From the NCBI RefSeq assembly GCF_900156625.1, contig NZ_FTOB01000001.1, forward strand, positions 62,001 to 126,000: a stretch of DNA of 64,000 bases, in the 5' to 3' direction. The DNA is from Zobellia uliginosa (GTDB lineage: Bacteria; Bacteroidota; Bacteroidia; Flavobacteriales; Flavobacteriaceae). Below the pieces are notes generated by a model. It was not told the origin of the DNA and did not search any database. It was given only the letters and a program-made list of their open reading frames with translations. The translations under genes and the position numbers were made by a program. The stretch's first letter is position 1. Every line of letters starts with the position of its first letter. Positions 26,940-36,358 of this stretch are shown here, one piece after another.

Positions 26940-28271
26940 TTACTGATTCTCGGTTAATGGAATTGGGAACATCGTCCAAACATCATCATCCGGTCTATCT
27001 TTAGGCAGTTCATCCAATCGACCATACCTTCTCATATCTATCCATCGATGTCCTTCCGCATAGAGGGAATACCTTCTTTGGTTTAGTACCTCATCGATTA
27101 AAGAAGCTGAATCGGTATTACCCGTATAGGCAGGTAAACCGGCACTTTCACGGATAAGGTCGATAGCGGCAACGGCCTCAATCGGATCTACCGTAATATT
27201 TGCCTCGGCGTACATCAAAATTAACTCCTCGTTACGAATCATCGGAATAGGATCTGTATCGGTTTTATACAAAGCCACCGCATAGCCTCCCGTTAATCCA
27301 TCCTGGGTCAAAGGTTCGCTACGCTCCGCAACCTTACTTAACCTATTGTCGCCGGCCTCGGCATCGGACAAAAAGGTCGGTTGGGCTATTCGCGCACCGG
27401 CCGCCGTTGCTTCAACAGGGAAGTACATAGGGTTAAGTGCATCTGTCTGGTCTTCGGAAAAATTATAGTAAAGACCGGTACTTAAATCATCTTGAGCAGA
27501 AGTCAAATTCATAAACGAATTCTCCAAAAAGGATAAAGTTGCCGCTGCATCCCCTTGATATGTTGCCACCCTTGCCGCAATAGCTTGGTTGGCCTCAAGA
27601 AATGTAGCCGGGGTATCAAAACCATCAAAGCCCGAAGGAAGGAAAAAAGGAAAAGCATCCCCTCCATTGCCAAGATCTGTAGCCGCTTCTTCTAAAACGG
27701 TACGAATACCGCTCAAAGCTTCGGATTTTGAAACAAAAGGTCCTAGATTCTGCTCATCGGCGACATCAAGACGGATACCGTTCTCATCGGTCAGGTTCAA
27801 ATTCAACAACAGTTCGTATGCTATAAAGGTTTTAAGAAAGCCTTTAGTAGCATTCAGTTCTTCATCGGAAAACTGGTCCGACTGATCTGGGCCATCAATA
27901 AAGCCCAAAATCAAATTCGCGTTTTTGACCGTTCTATAACGTGCGGCCCAAGGGTTTGTAATATAGAAGGTGTTATTGTCAAGAGTATTGGTTCCTCCTC
28001 CCAATAAATCCCCGGTCAAACGCGGATCAGAGGCAGAAAATCGAAAAAATTCCCTTCCGATTACTCCGGTATCATCAAAATAATTCCCCAAGTTGACTCT
28101 CGAACTGTATAGTATTCCGCCCACAAGGTCCGGTAGGTCACCCCTTGTGATATTCTCTTGAAACGCCTCTACTTCCGGGCTGTTCAAATCGGAAAACTCT
28201 TGGACTTGGCATGATCCTAGCCCTAAAAGGACCAAGGAACAAAGTAAAAATTTGTTTTTATATAATTTCAT
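26940..28271 (-). CDS. SusD/RagB family outer-membrane lipoprotein
   Basis: Surface glycan- or nutrient-binding lipoprotein of 443 residues that forms the lid on the partner SusC channel. The lipobox GLGSC places the lipidated Cys at 21. The body has the SusD helical pattern with the NAN-rich YRTVKNANLILGF segment and a C-terminal RRYSLYAEGHRWIDMRRYGR segment typical of RagB/SusD. It starts 10 bases after the susC stop and shares its operon. No glycosidase or regulator is attached, so the ligand is unknown. Confidence 0.93.
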   Translation of the reverse strand: MKLYKNKFLLCSLVLLGLGSCQVQEFSDLNSPEVEAFQENITRGDLPDLVGGILYSSRVNLGNYFDDTGVIGREFFRFSASDPRLTGDLLGGGTNTLDNNTFYITNPWAARYRTVKNANLILGFIDGPDQSDQFSDEELNATKGFLKTFIAYELLLNLNLTDENGIRLDVADEQNLGPFVSKSEALSGIRTVLEEAATDLGNGGDAFPFFLPSGFDGFDTPATFLEANQAIAARVATYQGDAAATLSFLENSFMNLTSAQDDLSTGLYYNFSEDQTDALNPMYFPVEATAAGARIAQPTFLSDAEAGDNRLSKVAERSEPLTQDGLTGGYAVALYKTDTDPIPMIRNEELILMYAEANITVDPIEAVAAIDLIRESAGLPAYTGNTDSASLIDEVLNQRRYSLYAEGHRWIDMRRYGRLDELPKDRPDDDVWTMFPIPLTENQ

Positions 28272-28281
28272 GGTTCTTCTT

Positions 28282-31200
28282 TTAAAAGTTAATCGCTACG
28301 TTGAACATATACCTTTTGGAGGAAGGAAAGGGGGTTACCTCAACTCCTGTAAAAATTGTTCCTCCACCGAAGTTGGACACCTCTGGATCATAACTATTGT
28401 AATCAAAGATATTGATCAAATTGGAACCCGAAAGACCGAACTTAACACTCTCTACATAGTCTCCAAAAACATTGGGCAAGTTCTCACTGTCTAAAGTATA
28501 GTAGAGTCCGATTTCCCTTAACCTCAAATAGGAAGCATCCTGAACAAAGACATCGGCATTCGCATCAGGCCTATATTTTCCGTTAGGAGTTACACCAGCT
28601 GGGTCTAAAGTAATATCGTCATAGTCGGCACTTGTTCCGTTCAAATCGGACAACAGGTTGGTCAGGTTGATATTATCCCCGCCCTGTTTCCATTGCCATA
28701 AGAAGGACAACTGAAGCTTTTTGTAGCTTAGGTTATTACTGAAACCCATCTGAAAGTCAGGTTCACCATCACCAATTACCCTAAGTTCATCTCCATATGA
28801 GCCTACAATTTGGGTAGCACTCTTACCTTCTTCAAGCCTGTAACTTCCTAAACCTGCACCAAAGGCCCCTGTATTATAGGCAGGTACGTCAAGTTGGGTA
28901 ACTTCGGAAGCATTCTTGAAAAAATTGACGCCCAAATCCCATTGAAAACTTTCCGTAGCAATAGGAACCGTATTCAAAGAAATCTCTATACCCTTATTAC
29001 GAAGACTTCCCGCATTAACGTATCTCTGCGTATATCCCGTAGAAGGCTCTAAGGAAGCCAACAAAATTAGATCGTCAACCATTTTGATGTAATAGGTTGC
29101 AGACAATCCTAAACGGCCATTGAAAAAATTCAGGTCAGTACCAAATTCCAATTCCTTTTGACGCTCCGATTTCAGTTCACTATCCCCTCTTCTTCCTATT
29201 AAGCTGATGCCTAAAATTCCATCTGTGGAAAAGGCGTTATAAGAAGTAAACAAGGCACCGGAAGGAGGAAAATTACCTGCCTCACCATAAGCGACCCTTA
29301 ATTTTAATTGGTTCCAAAAAGAATCTTCTTTCCAAAAATCGAATTCGTTAAGGCTAAGCGCCAAAGACGCCTTGGGATAATAGGCCATCTCATTGGCATT
29401 GCCATTGTTCGATGACTTATCTCCCCTTAAACCAACGGTGGCGATAATTTTGTCTTGAAAATTGACTTCCTCCTGTACAAAGAATCCCGCATCTTCTTGA
29501 CGCACCCGTGTTTGGTCGATCCCTGTATTGGCCGCTTGATCAACATTGGTTTCAGAAGCCACGAGACCGGTTGCCGTAATCAAGTCTGTATTTCGGTCAA
29601 AAAATTCATTGGTCAAACCTGCCTGTGTACGAAAACGAAGGTTGTTTTCAGTAAAGTAGTTATGCACTAAAAAAGCCGAAAGGTTGTAGTTTTTGTTAAT
29701 GGTTTCCCCTTGAACGGATACCCCGTTACGACCTCCATTGGAAGGCTTTTGAAACTGTAGTTCCTTAGGAAAGATGGCTCGGGTCTGCAATTGATAAAAA
29801 TCAAGACCTCCTCTTAAAATCAATTCTAAATTTGATTTTTCAGCTTTGTAAATATCAAGGTTGGCCGTACCTCCCATGATTACCCTATTAATTTTTTCAT
29901 TGTTGGTCACCTGATCACGGGTCTGCAAAATATTGGAAGCCCCAAGCGCGTAATCTGGATATACACCATCTGCATTTGGAAACAGGTCATACCACGGATA
30001 TGTGGAAACTAAACCAACCCCGATAGTTGCACCGGTGTTATCATTGTTGTAAAAACCCCTATCCGATGAAGAATAAATATAATTCGAACTCAATGCAAAT
30101 TTCAAATAGTCGGTAGCTCGATGATCGAGATTAAGTCGTATCGAAGCTTTTTCATACCCCGTATTTTTTACGATACCGTTTTCATTGTTATAGGTAATCC
30201 CAGAAAAAAACCTTGTCTTTTCGTCACCACCGCTCATACTAAAATTGGTAATACTGATAAGCCCCTTCTCTCCAAATATCTCCTTTTCATAATCAATAAG
30301 TCCCCCAGAGTTTTTTGCCTGTGAAAATAGGGCTACCTGAGCATTGGCAGCATCACGGGAAGACTGATCTTCTGAAGGATCATCACTTGGGGAGTAAAAC
30401 AAATCAAAGACCCGGTCTTCGGTATAGTTACGTAGTCCAAAAAGGCGGATGGCCTGACTAAAACCCGTCGATTGCGAAAATTTGAATTTTGTTTCTCCTG
30501 CCACCCCTTTCTTGGTAGTAATGATTACAACACCCGCGGCAGCCCTTGACCCGTATATGGCCGCAGCCGAGGCACCTTTCAATATTTCGATATTCGCTAT
30601 ATCTTCCGGATTGATATCGGCAATACGGTTCGACGGGTTATCTTGGTTGGCATCACTTCCCTGCCCTGCTGCCTCGGAGACCACATTTAATCCACCAGCA
30701 ATGGAAGAGTTGTCAATATATACACCATCAACTATATATAAGGGTTGTGTATTACCCGTTATGGAAGTTGCACCACGCAATTTCACGGAAATACCACCAC
30801 CGGGAGCACCCGAGTTAGAATTGACCACGGCACCGGCAAATTTTCCATACAAGGCTCCATCAAGGGTAGATGGAGGTGTTCTACCCGTAAGTTCCGCGGC
30901 CGAAACCGAGGCAACGGCATTGGCGGAATTCGATCGTTTTACCGAAGTGGCCAAACCTGTAACAACTACCTCATCAAGACCCGTAGCCGATTCTTTTAAG
31001 GCAACATCCAACGTTGAAGTACCGGTAACCTCAACTTCCTTATCGGCATATCCCAAGTAAGAAAAAACTAGGGTCGCAGGAAAATTATTTACCCGAATCT
31101 CATAAATACCGTCAAAATCACTAGTAGTTCCGTTCATTGTTCCTTTAACAACGACATTAACCCCAGGAAGCGGCATCCCACTCTCATCTGTAGTATTTCC

Positions 31201-31284
31201 TTTAATTGTCCCCTGCGCCAAAACCACGGTCGGCAGCACAAAAAACAGCAAGAAATACAACTTTCCAAATAAAGTTTGTTTCAT
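28282..31284 (-). CDS. SusC/RagA family TonB-linked outer-membrane protein
   Basis: TonB-dependent channel of 1000 residues that imports oligosaccharides, peptides or other nutrients with its SusD lid. The frame extends to 31437, but the start is set at the ATG at 31284, followed by a signal peptide (VLPTVVLAQ). A carboxypeptidase-regulatory domain comes next (about 28-105), then the SusC signature in the plug (LYIVDGVYIDN, IANIEILKGASAAAIYGSRAAAGVVIITTKKG) and a long beta-barrel. It is an orphan SusCD pair: no CAZyme, sulfatase, peptidase, hybrid kinase or sigma/anti-sigma gene is adjacent. Confidence 0.95.
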   Translation of the reverse strand: MKQTLFGKLYFLLFFVLPTVVLAQGTIKGNTTDESGMPLPGVNVVVKGTMNGTTSDFDGIYEIRVNNFPATLVFSYLGYADKEVEVTGTSTLDVALKESATGLDEVVVTGLATSVKRSNSANAVASVSAAELTGRTPPSTLDGALYGKFAGAVVNSNSGAPGGGISVKLRGATSITGNTQPLYIVDGVYIDNSSIAGGLNVVSEAAGQGSDANQDNPSNRIADINPEDIANIEILKGASAAAIYGSRAAAGVVIITTKKGVAGETKFKFSQSTGFSQAIRLFGLRNYTEDRVFDLFYSPSDDPSEDQSSRDAANAQVALFSQAKNSGGLIDYEKEIFGEKGLISITNFSMSGGDEKTRFFSGITYNNENGIVKNTGYEKASIRLNLDHRATDYLKFALSSNYIYSSSDRGFYNNDNTGATIGVGLVSTYPWYDLFPNADGVYPDYALGASNILQTRDQVTNNEKINRVIMGGTANLDIYKAEKSNLELILRGGLDFYQLQTRAIFPKELQFQKPSNGGRNGVSVQGETINKNYNLSAFLVHNYFTENNLRFRTQAGLTNEFFDRNTDLITATGLVASETNVDQAANTGIDQTRVRQEDAGFFVQEEVNFQDKIIATVGLRGDKSSNNGNANEMAYYPKASLALSLNEFDFWKEDSFWNQLKLRVAYGEAGNFPPSGALFTSYNAFSTDGILGISLIGRRGDSELKSERQKELEFGTDLNFFNGRLGLSATYYIKMVDDLILLASLEPSTGYTQRYVNAGSLRNKGIEISLNTVPIATESFQWDLGVNFFKNASEVTQLDVPAYNTGAFGAGLGSYRLEEGKSATQIVGSYGDELRVIGDGEPDFQMGFSNNLSYKKLQLSFLWQWKQGGDNINLTNLLSDLNGTSADYDDITLDPAGVTPNGKYRPDANADVFVQDASYLRLREIGLYYTLDSENLPNVFGDYVESVKFGLSGSNLINIFDYNSYDPEVSNFGGGTIFTGVEVTPFPSSKRYMFNVAINF

Positions 31285-31444
31285 TTTTAAAAGTTTTGAA
31301 TTAGTTATTTTAAAAGCAAGATAGTTAAGAATTATTAAATTTTTAAAATATATGTTAAATTTTAGCGTCCTTAACAAAACAGCATCTCTGGGTATACCAC
31401 AAAAAGGACACTCGAATTTTTTAGCCGTTACCATCATAACTTCT

Positions 31445-31452
31445 TACATTTG
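31445..31452 (+). promoter_or_regulatory. -7 promoter element of aspS
   Basis: TACATTTG is an exact TAnnTTTG match, 21 bases before the aspS ATG. The -33 position has only a weak TTA-like match. It overlaps the alternative TTG start at 31450 and so argues against it. Confidence 0.5.
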
Positions 31453-31473
31453 CGCTTTCAAATAGACTTATAC

Positions 31474-33228
31474 ATGTACAGAAGCCATACCTGCGGAGAA
31501 TTACGCGAATCAGATATAAATACCAAGGTTACCCTATCGGGATGGGTACAAAAAACACGTGACAAGGGTTTTGTGGTCTGGGTAGACCTGAGAGACCGTT
31601 ACGGTATAACCCAATTGGTCTTTGATGAAGACAGAACCTCTTCCAAATTACTCGAACAGGCCAGAAGTTTAGGCCGTGAGTACGTGGTTCAGGTAACTGG
31701 CGAGGTCATTGAAAGAACCTCTAAAAACCCCAATATCCCAACAGGGGGCATCGAAGTACTGGTCGAAGAGGTTATTCTCCTTAACAAGTCGAAAACCCCT
31801 CCATTCACCATTGAGAACGAAACCGACGGCGGTGAAGACCTTCGAATGAAGTACCGCTATCTTGATATTAGAAGAAACCCCGTAAAGAACAACCTTATTT
31901 TCAGAAGTAAGGTAAGTATGGAAGTACGAAAGTACCTTAGCGACCATAGCTTCGTTGAAGTCGAAACCCCATACTTAATAAAATCAACACCGGAAGGGGC
32001 CCGCGATTTTGTAGTGCCCAGCCGGATGAACGAAGGGCAGTTCTACGCCTTGCCACAATCTCCACAAACTTTTAAGCAATTGCTTATGGTTGGCGGTATG
32101 GACAAATATTTTCAAATCGTAAAGTGTTTTCGCGACGAAGACCTAAGGGCCGACCGTCAGCCAGAATTCACACAAATCGACTGCGAAATGGCCTTTGTTG
32201 AACAAGAGGACATTCTCGACACCTTTGAAGGCCTTACCAAACATTTGCTAAAGGAAATCAAGGGGGTAGAGATATCGGCCTTCCCAAGAATCACCTACGA
32301 TGACGCCATGCGCATTTACGGAAACGACAAACCCGACATTCGCTTCGGCATGGAATTTGGCGAGCTTAACGCGGTTACCCAACACAAAGACTTTGGCGTA
32401 TTCAACTCGGCAGAGCTAGTAGTGGGCATTGCCGTACCTGGTGGGGCCAGCTATACCCGTAAAGAATTGGACGCCTTGGTGAACTGGGTCAAAAGACCTC
32501 AAGTCGGCGCCAAGGGAATGGTCTACGTAAAATACAATGAAGACGGAAGCTTTAAATCTACCGTAGATAAATTTTACGACCAAGAAGACTTGGCCAAATG
32601 GGCCGAGATTACCGAGGCCAAACCGGGAGACCTTATTTGCGTGCTCTCTGGGGACGCCAACAAAACCCGAACCCAACTCAGTGCCCTAAGAATGGAACTT
32701 GCTGAAAGACTGGGCTTGCGTAACCCCAATGAGTTCGCCCCATTATGGGTTATTGATTTTCCGTTATTGGAACTCGATGAAGAAACAGGAAATTACCATG
32801 CCATGCACCACCCTTTTACCTCTCCAAAACCAGGTCAATTGGAATTACTGGAAACCGACCCTGGCGCAGTGCGTGCCAATGCCTATGATTTAGTATTGAA
32901 CGGTAATGAAATAGGAGGAGGTTCCATTCGTATTCACGACAGGGAGGTACAGAGCACAATGTTCAAACACCTTGGCTTTACCCCCGAAGAAGCACAGGCC
33001 CAATTTGGCTTTCTTATGGATGCCTTTCAGTACGGTGCTCCACCACATGGAGGTATCGCCTTTGGTCTAGACCGATTGGTATCTATTTTGGGAGGACAAG
33101 AAACGATAAGGGATTTCATTGCTTTTCCAAAGAACAACAGCGGACGTGACGTTATGATCGATGCCCCGGCGGCTATTGACCAAGAGCAACTTAATGAACT
33201 AAAGCTCAAATTAGATATTGAAGCGTAA
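31474..33228 (+). CDS. aspS: Aspartyl-tRNA synthetase
   Basis: Class IIb aminoacyl-tRNA synthetase of 584 residues from the ATG at 31474, the start expected for the family ([10 protein letters not shown]). It has an N-terminal OB-fold anticodon-binding domain (about 1-105), the class II catalytic core with motif 2 in [18 protein letters not shown], a bacterial-type insertion (GAD) domain (about 290-420), and motif 3 [15 protein letters not shown] near the end. The frame could start at TTG 31450, but a promoter element overlaps that codon. Housekeeping gene divergent from susC. Confidence 0.97.
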   Translation: MYRSHTCGELRESDINTKVTLSGWVQKTRDKGFVVWVDLRDRYGITQLVFDEDRTSSKLLEQARSLGREYVVQVTGEVIERTSKNPNIPTGGIEVLVEEVILLNKSKTPPFTIENETDGGEDLRMKYRYLDIRRNPVKNNLIFRSKVSMEVRKYLSDHSFVEVETPYLIKSTPEGARDFVVPSRMNEGQFYALPQSPQTFKQLLMVGGMDKYFQIVKCFRDEDLRADRQPEFTQIDCEMAFVEQEDILDTFEGLTKHLLKEIKGVEISAFPRITYDDAMRIYGNDKPDIRFGMEFGELNAVTQHKDFGVFNSAELVVGIAVPGGASYTRKELDALVNWVKRPQVGAKGMVYVKYNEDGSFKSTVDKFYDQEDLAKWAEITEAKPGDLICVLSGDANKTRTQLSALRMELAERLGLRNPNEFAPLWVIDFPLLELDEETGNYHAMHHPFTSPKPGQLELLETDPGAVRANAYDLVLNGNEIGGGSIRIHDREVQSTMFKHLGFTPEEAQAQFGFLMDAFQYGAPPHGGIAFGLDRLVSILGGQETIRDFIAFPKNNSGRDVMIDAPAAIDQEQLNELKLKLDIEA

Positions 33229-33235
33229 TAAAAGT

Positions 33236-33261
33236 AAATCCCGCCTTGGTGCGGGATTTTT
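33236..33261 (+). terminator. Intrinsic terminator after aspS
   Basis: AAATCCCGC (33236-33244) and GCGGGATTT (33251-33259) form a perfect 9-bp hairpin with a six-base loop, followed by T residues. It starts eight bases after the aspS stop. Confidence 0.85.
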
Positions 33262-33287
33262 CATATTTTAGATAGCAAACCTGTATA

Positions 33288-35072
33288 ATGCCCACTAAAC
33301 TACAAAGACTATCTACCAAATTTTTAAAATGGCGATATAAAAATATCTCCAACAAGACTTTTACACACATTATGAGTGTTTTGGTGGGACTTCTGGCAGG
33401 TTTAGCCTCGGTCACTCTTAAAAACATCGTGTACTTTATCGAGGTTTCCCTAGAGCAAGGCATTTTAATATCGAGCAACAGCCTGTACTTTATTTTACCT
33501 ATCATCGGACTTACCTTGGTCTACCTCTACGTGAAGTACATTCACAAAGAACAGCTTCAACATGCAGTTTCTTCCATTCTCTTTTCGCTTTCCAAAAAAA
33601 AGGGAATCATCAAACCAAAACACATTTACACCCAACTCATTGCAGCCCCTCTCACCATTGGTTTCGGGGGCTCTACAGGATTATTGGGACCCGCTGTAGC
33701 TTCGGGCGCGGCCATTAGCTCCAACATCGGGCGTTTTTTTCATATTAATGCCAAAACCCGATCGCTTTTAATCGCATGTGCGTCGGCCGGCGCCATAGCT
33801 TCCATATTTCAATCGCCCATTGCGGCCATTGTTTTTGCGGTAGAGGTCTTTAGCCTTGATTTTACCATGCTATCCATGCTCCCTCTTTTGCTCGCATCGA
33901 TATCTGGGGTACTCACCTCTTATTTCTTTTTGGGAAATGAGGTCCTGTTTAACTTTACCCTGTCGGAAAACTTTGAGGTCAAAGACACTTTTTTTTATAT
34001 CATTTTAGGTATAGGTACCGCCTTTGCATCGATTTACTTCACGCGTATGTATTTTGGTATACAGAAGTTGTTCTCCCGTCTAAAAACACCTAAATACAAG
34101 TTACTTGTAGGAGGCGCATCCATAGGCGTTATGCTCTATTTTATTCCACCCCTCTACGGTGAAGGTTTCAGCTTCATCAATGACCTCTTGCACGGAAACC
34201 ATATAAAAGCCTTAGGCAAGACACCCTTTGATTCATACATCACCAACATCTGGGTGGTCATTGCCCTATTGTTCGGTATTACCATTTTCAAGGCCGTGGC
34301 CATGACCACTACCTTGGCAGCCGGTGGTGCAGGAGGCATTTTCATTCCGACTATGGTTATGGGCAGCGCCCTCGGAAATGTCATGGCCAAGGTCATCAAT
34401 CACTCGGGCATAGGTTTTTCCGTTTCAGAAAGCAACTTTACCCTGATCGGTATGGCCGGACTTATTGCGGGTGTGTTGCACGCCCCATTGACTGCTATTT
34501 TTTTGATTGCCGAAATTACCGGAGGCTATGAGCTTTTTGTACCTCTAATGATTACATCTTCAATATCGTATCTCATTACAAGAAATGCCATTGACTATAC
34601 CATATATACCAAGGAATTGGCCCGAAGCGGATCTTTGTTGACTCACAATAAAGACCAATCGGTACTAACTTTGATGAAACTTGACGATGTCATTGAAACC
34701 AATTTTAAAACCGTATACCCAGATATGACCTTGGGCGAAATGCTTCATAAATCCGTAGCAAAATCCACGCGAAATATCTTTCCCGTAGTCGACAAAAATA
34801 AGGCCCTGGTAGGTATTGTACTCCTAGACGATATTCGCGAATTTATGTTCGACACCTCACTTTACGAAAACACCAAGGTGGAAACCTTTATGCACAATGC
34901 CCCAGAACACATATTCTACGAAAAGGACAGTATGCAGGTGGTAATGAAAAAATTTCAACACAGCGGAGCCTGGAATTTGCCCGTCATTAAAAAAGGACAG
35001 TATATCGGTTTCGTTTCCAAATCAAAATTACTGACGGCTTATCGCAGGGAACTCATTAACTTTACCGGCTAA
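33288..35072 (+). CDS. CLC family chloride channel with CBS pair
   Basis: Membrane protein of 594 residues: a CLC anion channel/transporter core (about 20-430) followed by two CBS domains (about 465-590). The third CLC motif, GGIFIP, is intact. The second, normally GREGP or GLEAP with the gating glutamate, reads GLLGP here (within GGSTGLLGPAVASGA), so the gate Glu is a Leu. The proton-pathway glutamate position after FAVE is Val. By family knowledge, loss of both acids favours a passive, uncoupled chloride channel over a proton exchanger. The CBS pair may give nucleotide control. Confidence 0.9.
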   Translation: MPTKLQRLSTKFLKWRYKNISNKTFTHIMSVLVGLLAGLASVTLKNIVYFIEVSLEQGILISSNSLYFILPIIGLTLVYLYVKYIHKEQLQHAVSSILFSLSKKKGIIKPKHIYTQLIAAPLTIGFGGSTGLLGPAVASGAAISSNIGRFFHINAKTRSLLIACASAGAIASIFQSPIAAIVFAVEVFSLDFTMLSMLPLLLASISGVLTSYFFLGNEVLFNFTLSENFEVKDTFFYIILGIGTAFASIYFTRMYFGIQKLFSRLKTPKYKLLVGGASIGVMLYFIPPLYGEGFSFINDLLHGNHIKALGKTPFDSYITNIWVVIALLFGITIFKAVAMTTTLAAGGAGGIFIPTMVMGSALGNVMAKVINHSGIGFSVSESNFTLIGMAGLIAGVLHAPLTAIFLIAEITGGYELFVPLMITSSISYLITRNAIDYTIYTKELARSGSLLTHNKDQSVLTLMKLDDVIETNFKTVYPDMTLGEMLHKSVAKSTRNIFPVVDKNKALVGIVLLDDIREFMFDTSLYENTKVETFMHNAPEHIFYEKDSMQVVMKKFQHSGAWNLPVIKKGQYIGFVSKSKLLTAYRRELINFTG

Positions 35073-35110
35073 GCTTCTGTTTCATAACCTTCTCAATCAA
35101 GATTATCAAA

Positions 35111-35362
35111 ATGAAATATCTCATCGTTTGTATTACACTAGCCTGCTTTGGGTCGATTTTCTACGGCTTTTATATTCAAGAGGAAAATTTGGCCCTTGGC
35201 CATAAATTCATCGGATCGGGTACTGTCGGACTCTTTTTGGTGGCCATGCCGCTTTTCTTATTTGTATACAGTAAAGGAAAGCAAATGAAAGACTACATGC
35301 TAACCGAGGAAAACATAAAAAAAATGCGGGAAAAAGAAATAGAAAAGACTGATAATCAATAA
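35111..35362 (+). CDS. Small two-helix membrane protein
   Basis: Unrecognised protein of 83 residues with two membrane helices (about 2-21 and 34-53), a short loop between them, and a charged Lys/Glu-rich cytosolic tail. It follows the CLC gene by 38 bases on the same strand and could be cotranscribed with it. Similar short proteins are common beside transport genes in Flavobacteriaceae. No function can be assigned. Confidence 0.65.
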   Translation: MKYLIVCITLACFGSIFYGFYIQEENLALGHKFIGSGTVGLFLVAMPLFLFVYSKGKQMKDYMLTEENIKKMREKEIEKTDNQ

Positions 35363-35453
35363 TCTTTGTAGGATTATTTATCACATTTTAAGCCAGCCTA
35401 ATCAAAAAATTTATAAATTAGATGGAAACTTTTATCAACTAATTTCTTTTAAC

Positions 35454-35648
35454 ATGACTGGCACAGTAAAATTTTTCAATGAGTCCAAAGGCTATGGATT
35501 CATTACCAACGACGACACAGGGAAGGACATTTTTGTACACGCCACAGCACTTAACGGTACAACTCTTAATGAAGGGGACAAAGTAGAATATGAAGAGGAA
35601 GAAGGCCGTAAAGGCATTGTTGCCGCCCAAGTTCAAGTGGTAGGCTAA
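35454..35648 (+). CDS. Cold shock protein (CspA family)
   Basis: Nucleic-acid-binding OB-fold protein of 64 residues that acts as an RNA chaperone. RNP1 is visible as KGYGFI and RNP2 as DIFVH, with the family start [15 protein letters not shown]. The length is standard. A 91-base untranslated stretch after the preceding gene may hold its promoter and leader. Confidence 0.95.
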   Translation: MTGTVKFFNESKGYGFITNDDTGKDIFVHATALNGTTLNEGDKVEYEEEEGRKGIVAAQVQVVG

Positions 35649-35676
35649 ATATAGACATTCAGTTATCATTACAACG

Positions 35677-35710
35677 ACCCTAGCACCTCCATGTTAGGGT
35701 TTTCTGTTTT
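35677..35710 (+). terminator. Probable terminator after the cold shock gene
   Basis: ACCCTA (35677-35682) and TAGGGT (35695-35700) can pair, followed by a T-rich run (TTTTCTGTTTT). The stem is short, so this is less certain than the other terminators. Confidence 0.5.
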
Positions 35711-35731
35711 CAAAATACCAATGACAAGACC

Positions 35732-36181
35732 TCAATTGAGGTTTCTCTTCTGAATAAAAAAACGCTTGATCAACGCACTGGCCTCTTGCTCAAGAACACC
35801 CCCTAACATTTTGGTTTTCGGATGAAGCTTGGTTCCCATAACCCCGCAGCCCCGCTGTTCATCTTTCGCCCCGTAAACTATTCTCGATATTTGGCTCCAA
35901 TACAGGGCCCCGGCACACATTTGACAAGGCTCTAGGGTCACATAGAGTGTACAGTTTTGCAAATACTTACCTCCCAAAAAATTGGCCGCTGCGGTAATTG
36001 CCTGCATTTCGGCATGGGCCGTAACATCGTTCAATTGTTCGGTAAGGTTGTGCGCCCTAGCGATGATACGGTCTTCAATAACGATTACCGCACCTATCGG
36101 CACCTCCCCTTTTTCAAAGGCGGCCTCTGCTTCTTGCAGGGCTTTTTTCATGTAATAACTATCATCAAAGGGCTCTAACAT
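35732..36181 (-). CDS. tadA: tRNA adenosine(34) deaminase TadA
   Basis: Cytidine-deaminase-fold zinc enzyme of 149 residues that converts A34 to inosine in tRNA-Arg(ACG), allowing wobble decoding. The catalytic motif HAE is at 56-58 and the zinc motif PCQMC at 85-89. The N-terminal MKKALQEAEAAFEKGEVPIGAV segment is typical. It is monocistronic and divergent from dxs. Another nucleoside deaminase function is less likely, given the length and motifs. Confidence 0.9.
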   Translation of the reverse strand: MLEPFDDSYYMKKALQEAEAAFEKGEVPIGAVIVIEDRIIARAHNLTEQLNDVTAHAEMQAITAAANFLGGKYLQNCTLYVTLEPCQMCAGALYWSQISRIVYGAKDEQRGCGVMGTKLHPKTKMLGGVLEQEASALIKRFFIQKRNLN

Positions 36182-36310
36182 GGCAATGGTTTAACACAAA
36201 TTTATGGCATACTTTATAAAAGATGTATATAATTTACACATATTACGCCTTCTTAGTGCTAAATGGCATCGAACAAACTTTATTTCAGTGCAATACATGA
36301 TCAAAAAGAA

Positions 36311-36341
36311 TTGGCCTAGCTCACTCAATCACCTATTTTTG
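36311..36341 (+). promoter_or_regulatory. Bacteroidota-type promoter of dxs
   Basis: TTG at 36311-36313, a 20-base spacer, and TATTTTTG at 36334-36341 fully match the consensus. The TTG start codon of dxs lies 17 bases downstream, which supports this otherwise unusual start. Confidence 0.65.
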
Positions 36342-36358
36342 CATTTTAAGCCACTATC

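Noticed and set aside
26940-31284. Polysaccharide utilisation locus
   Set aside because: Only SusC and SusD are present. No degradative enzyme or regulator is adjacent, so PUL is not claimed.
31285-31437. N-terminal extension of SusC
   Set aside because: The extra 51 residues precede a typical signal peptide and overlap the promoter region shared with aspS.
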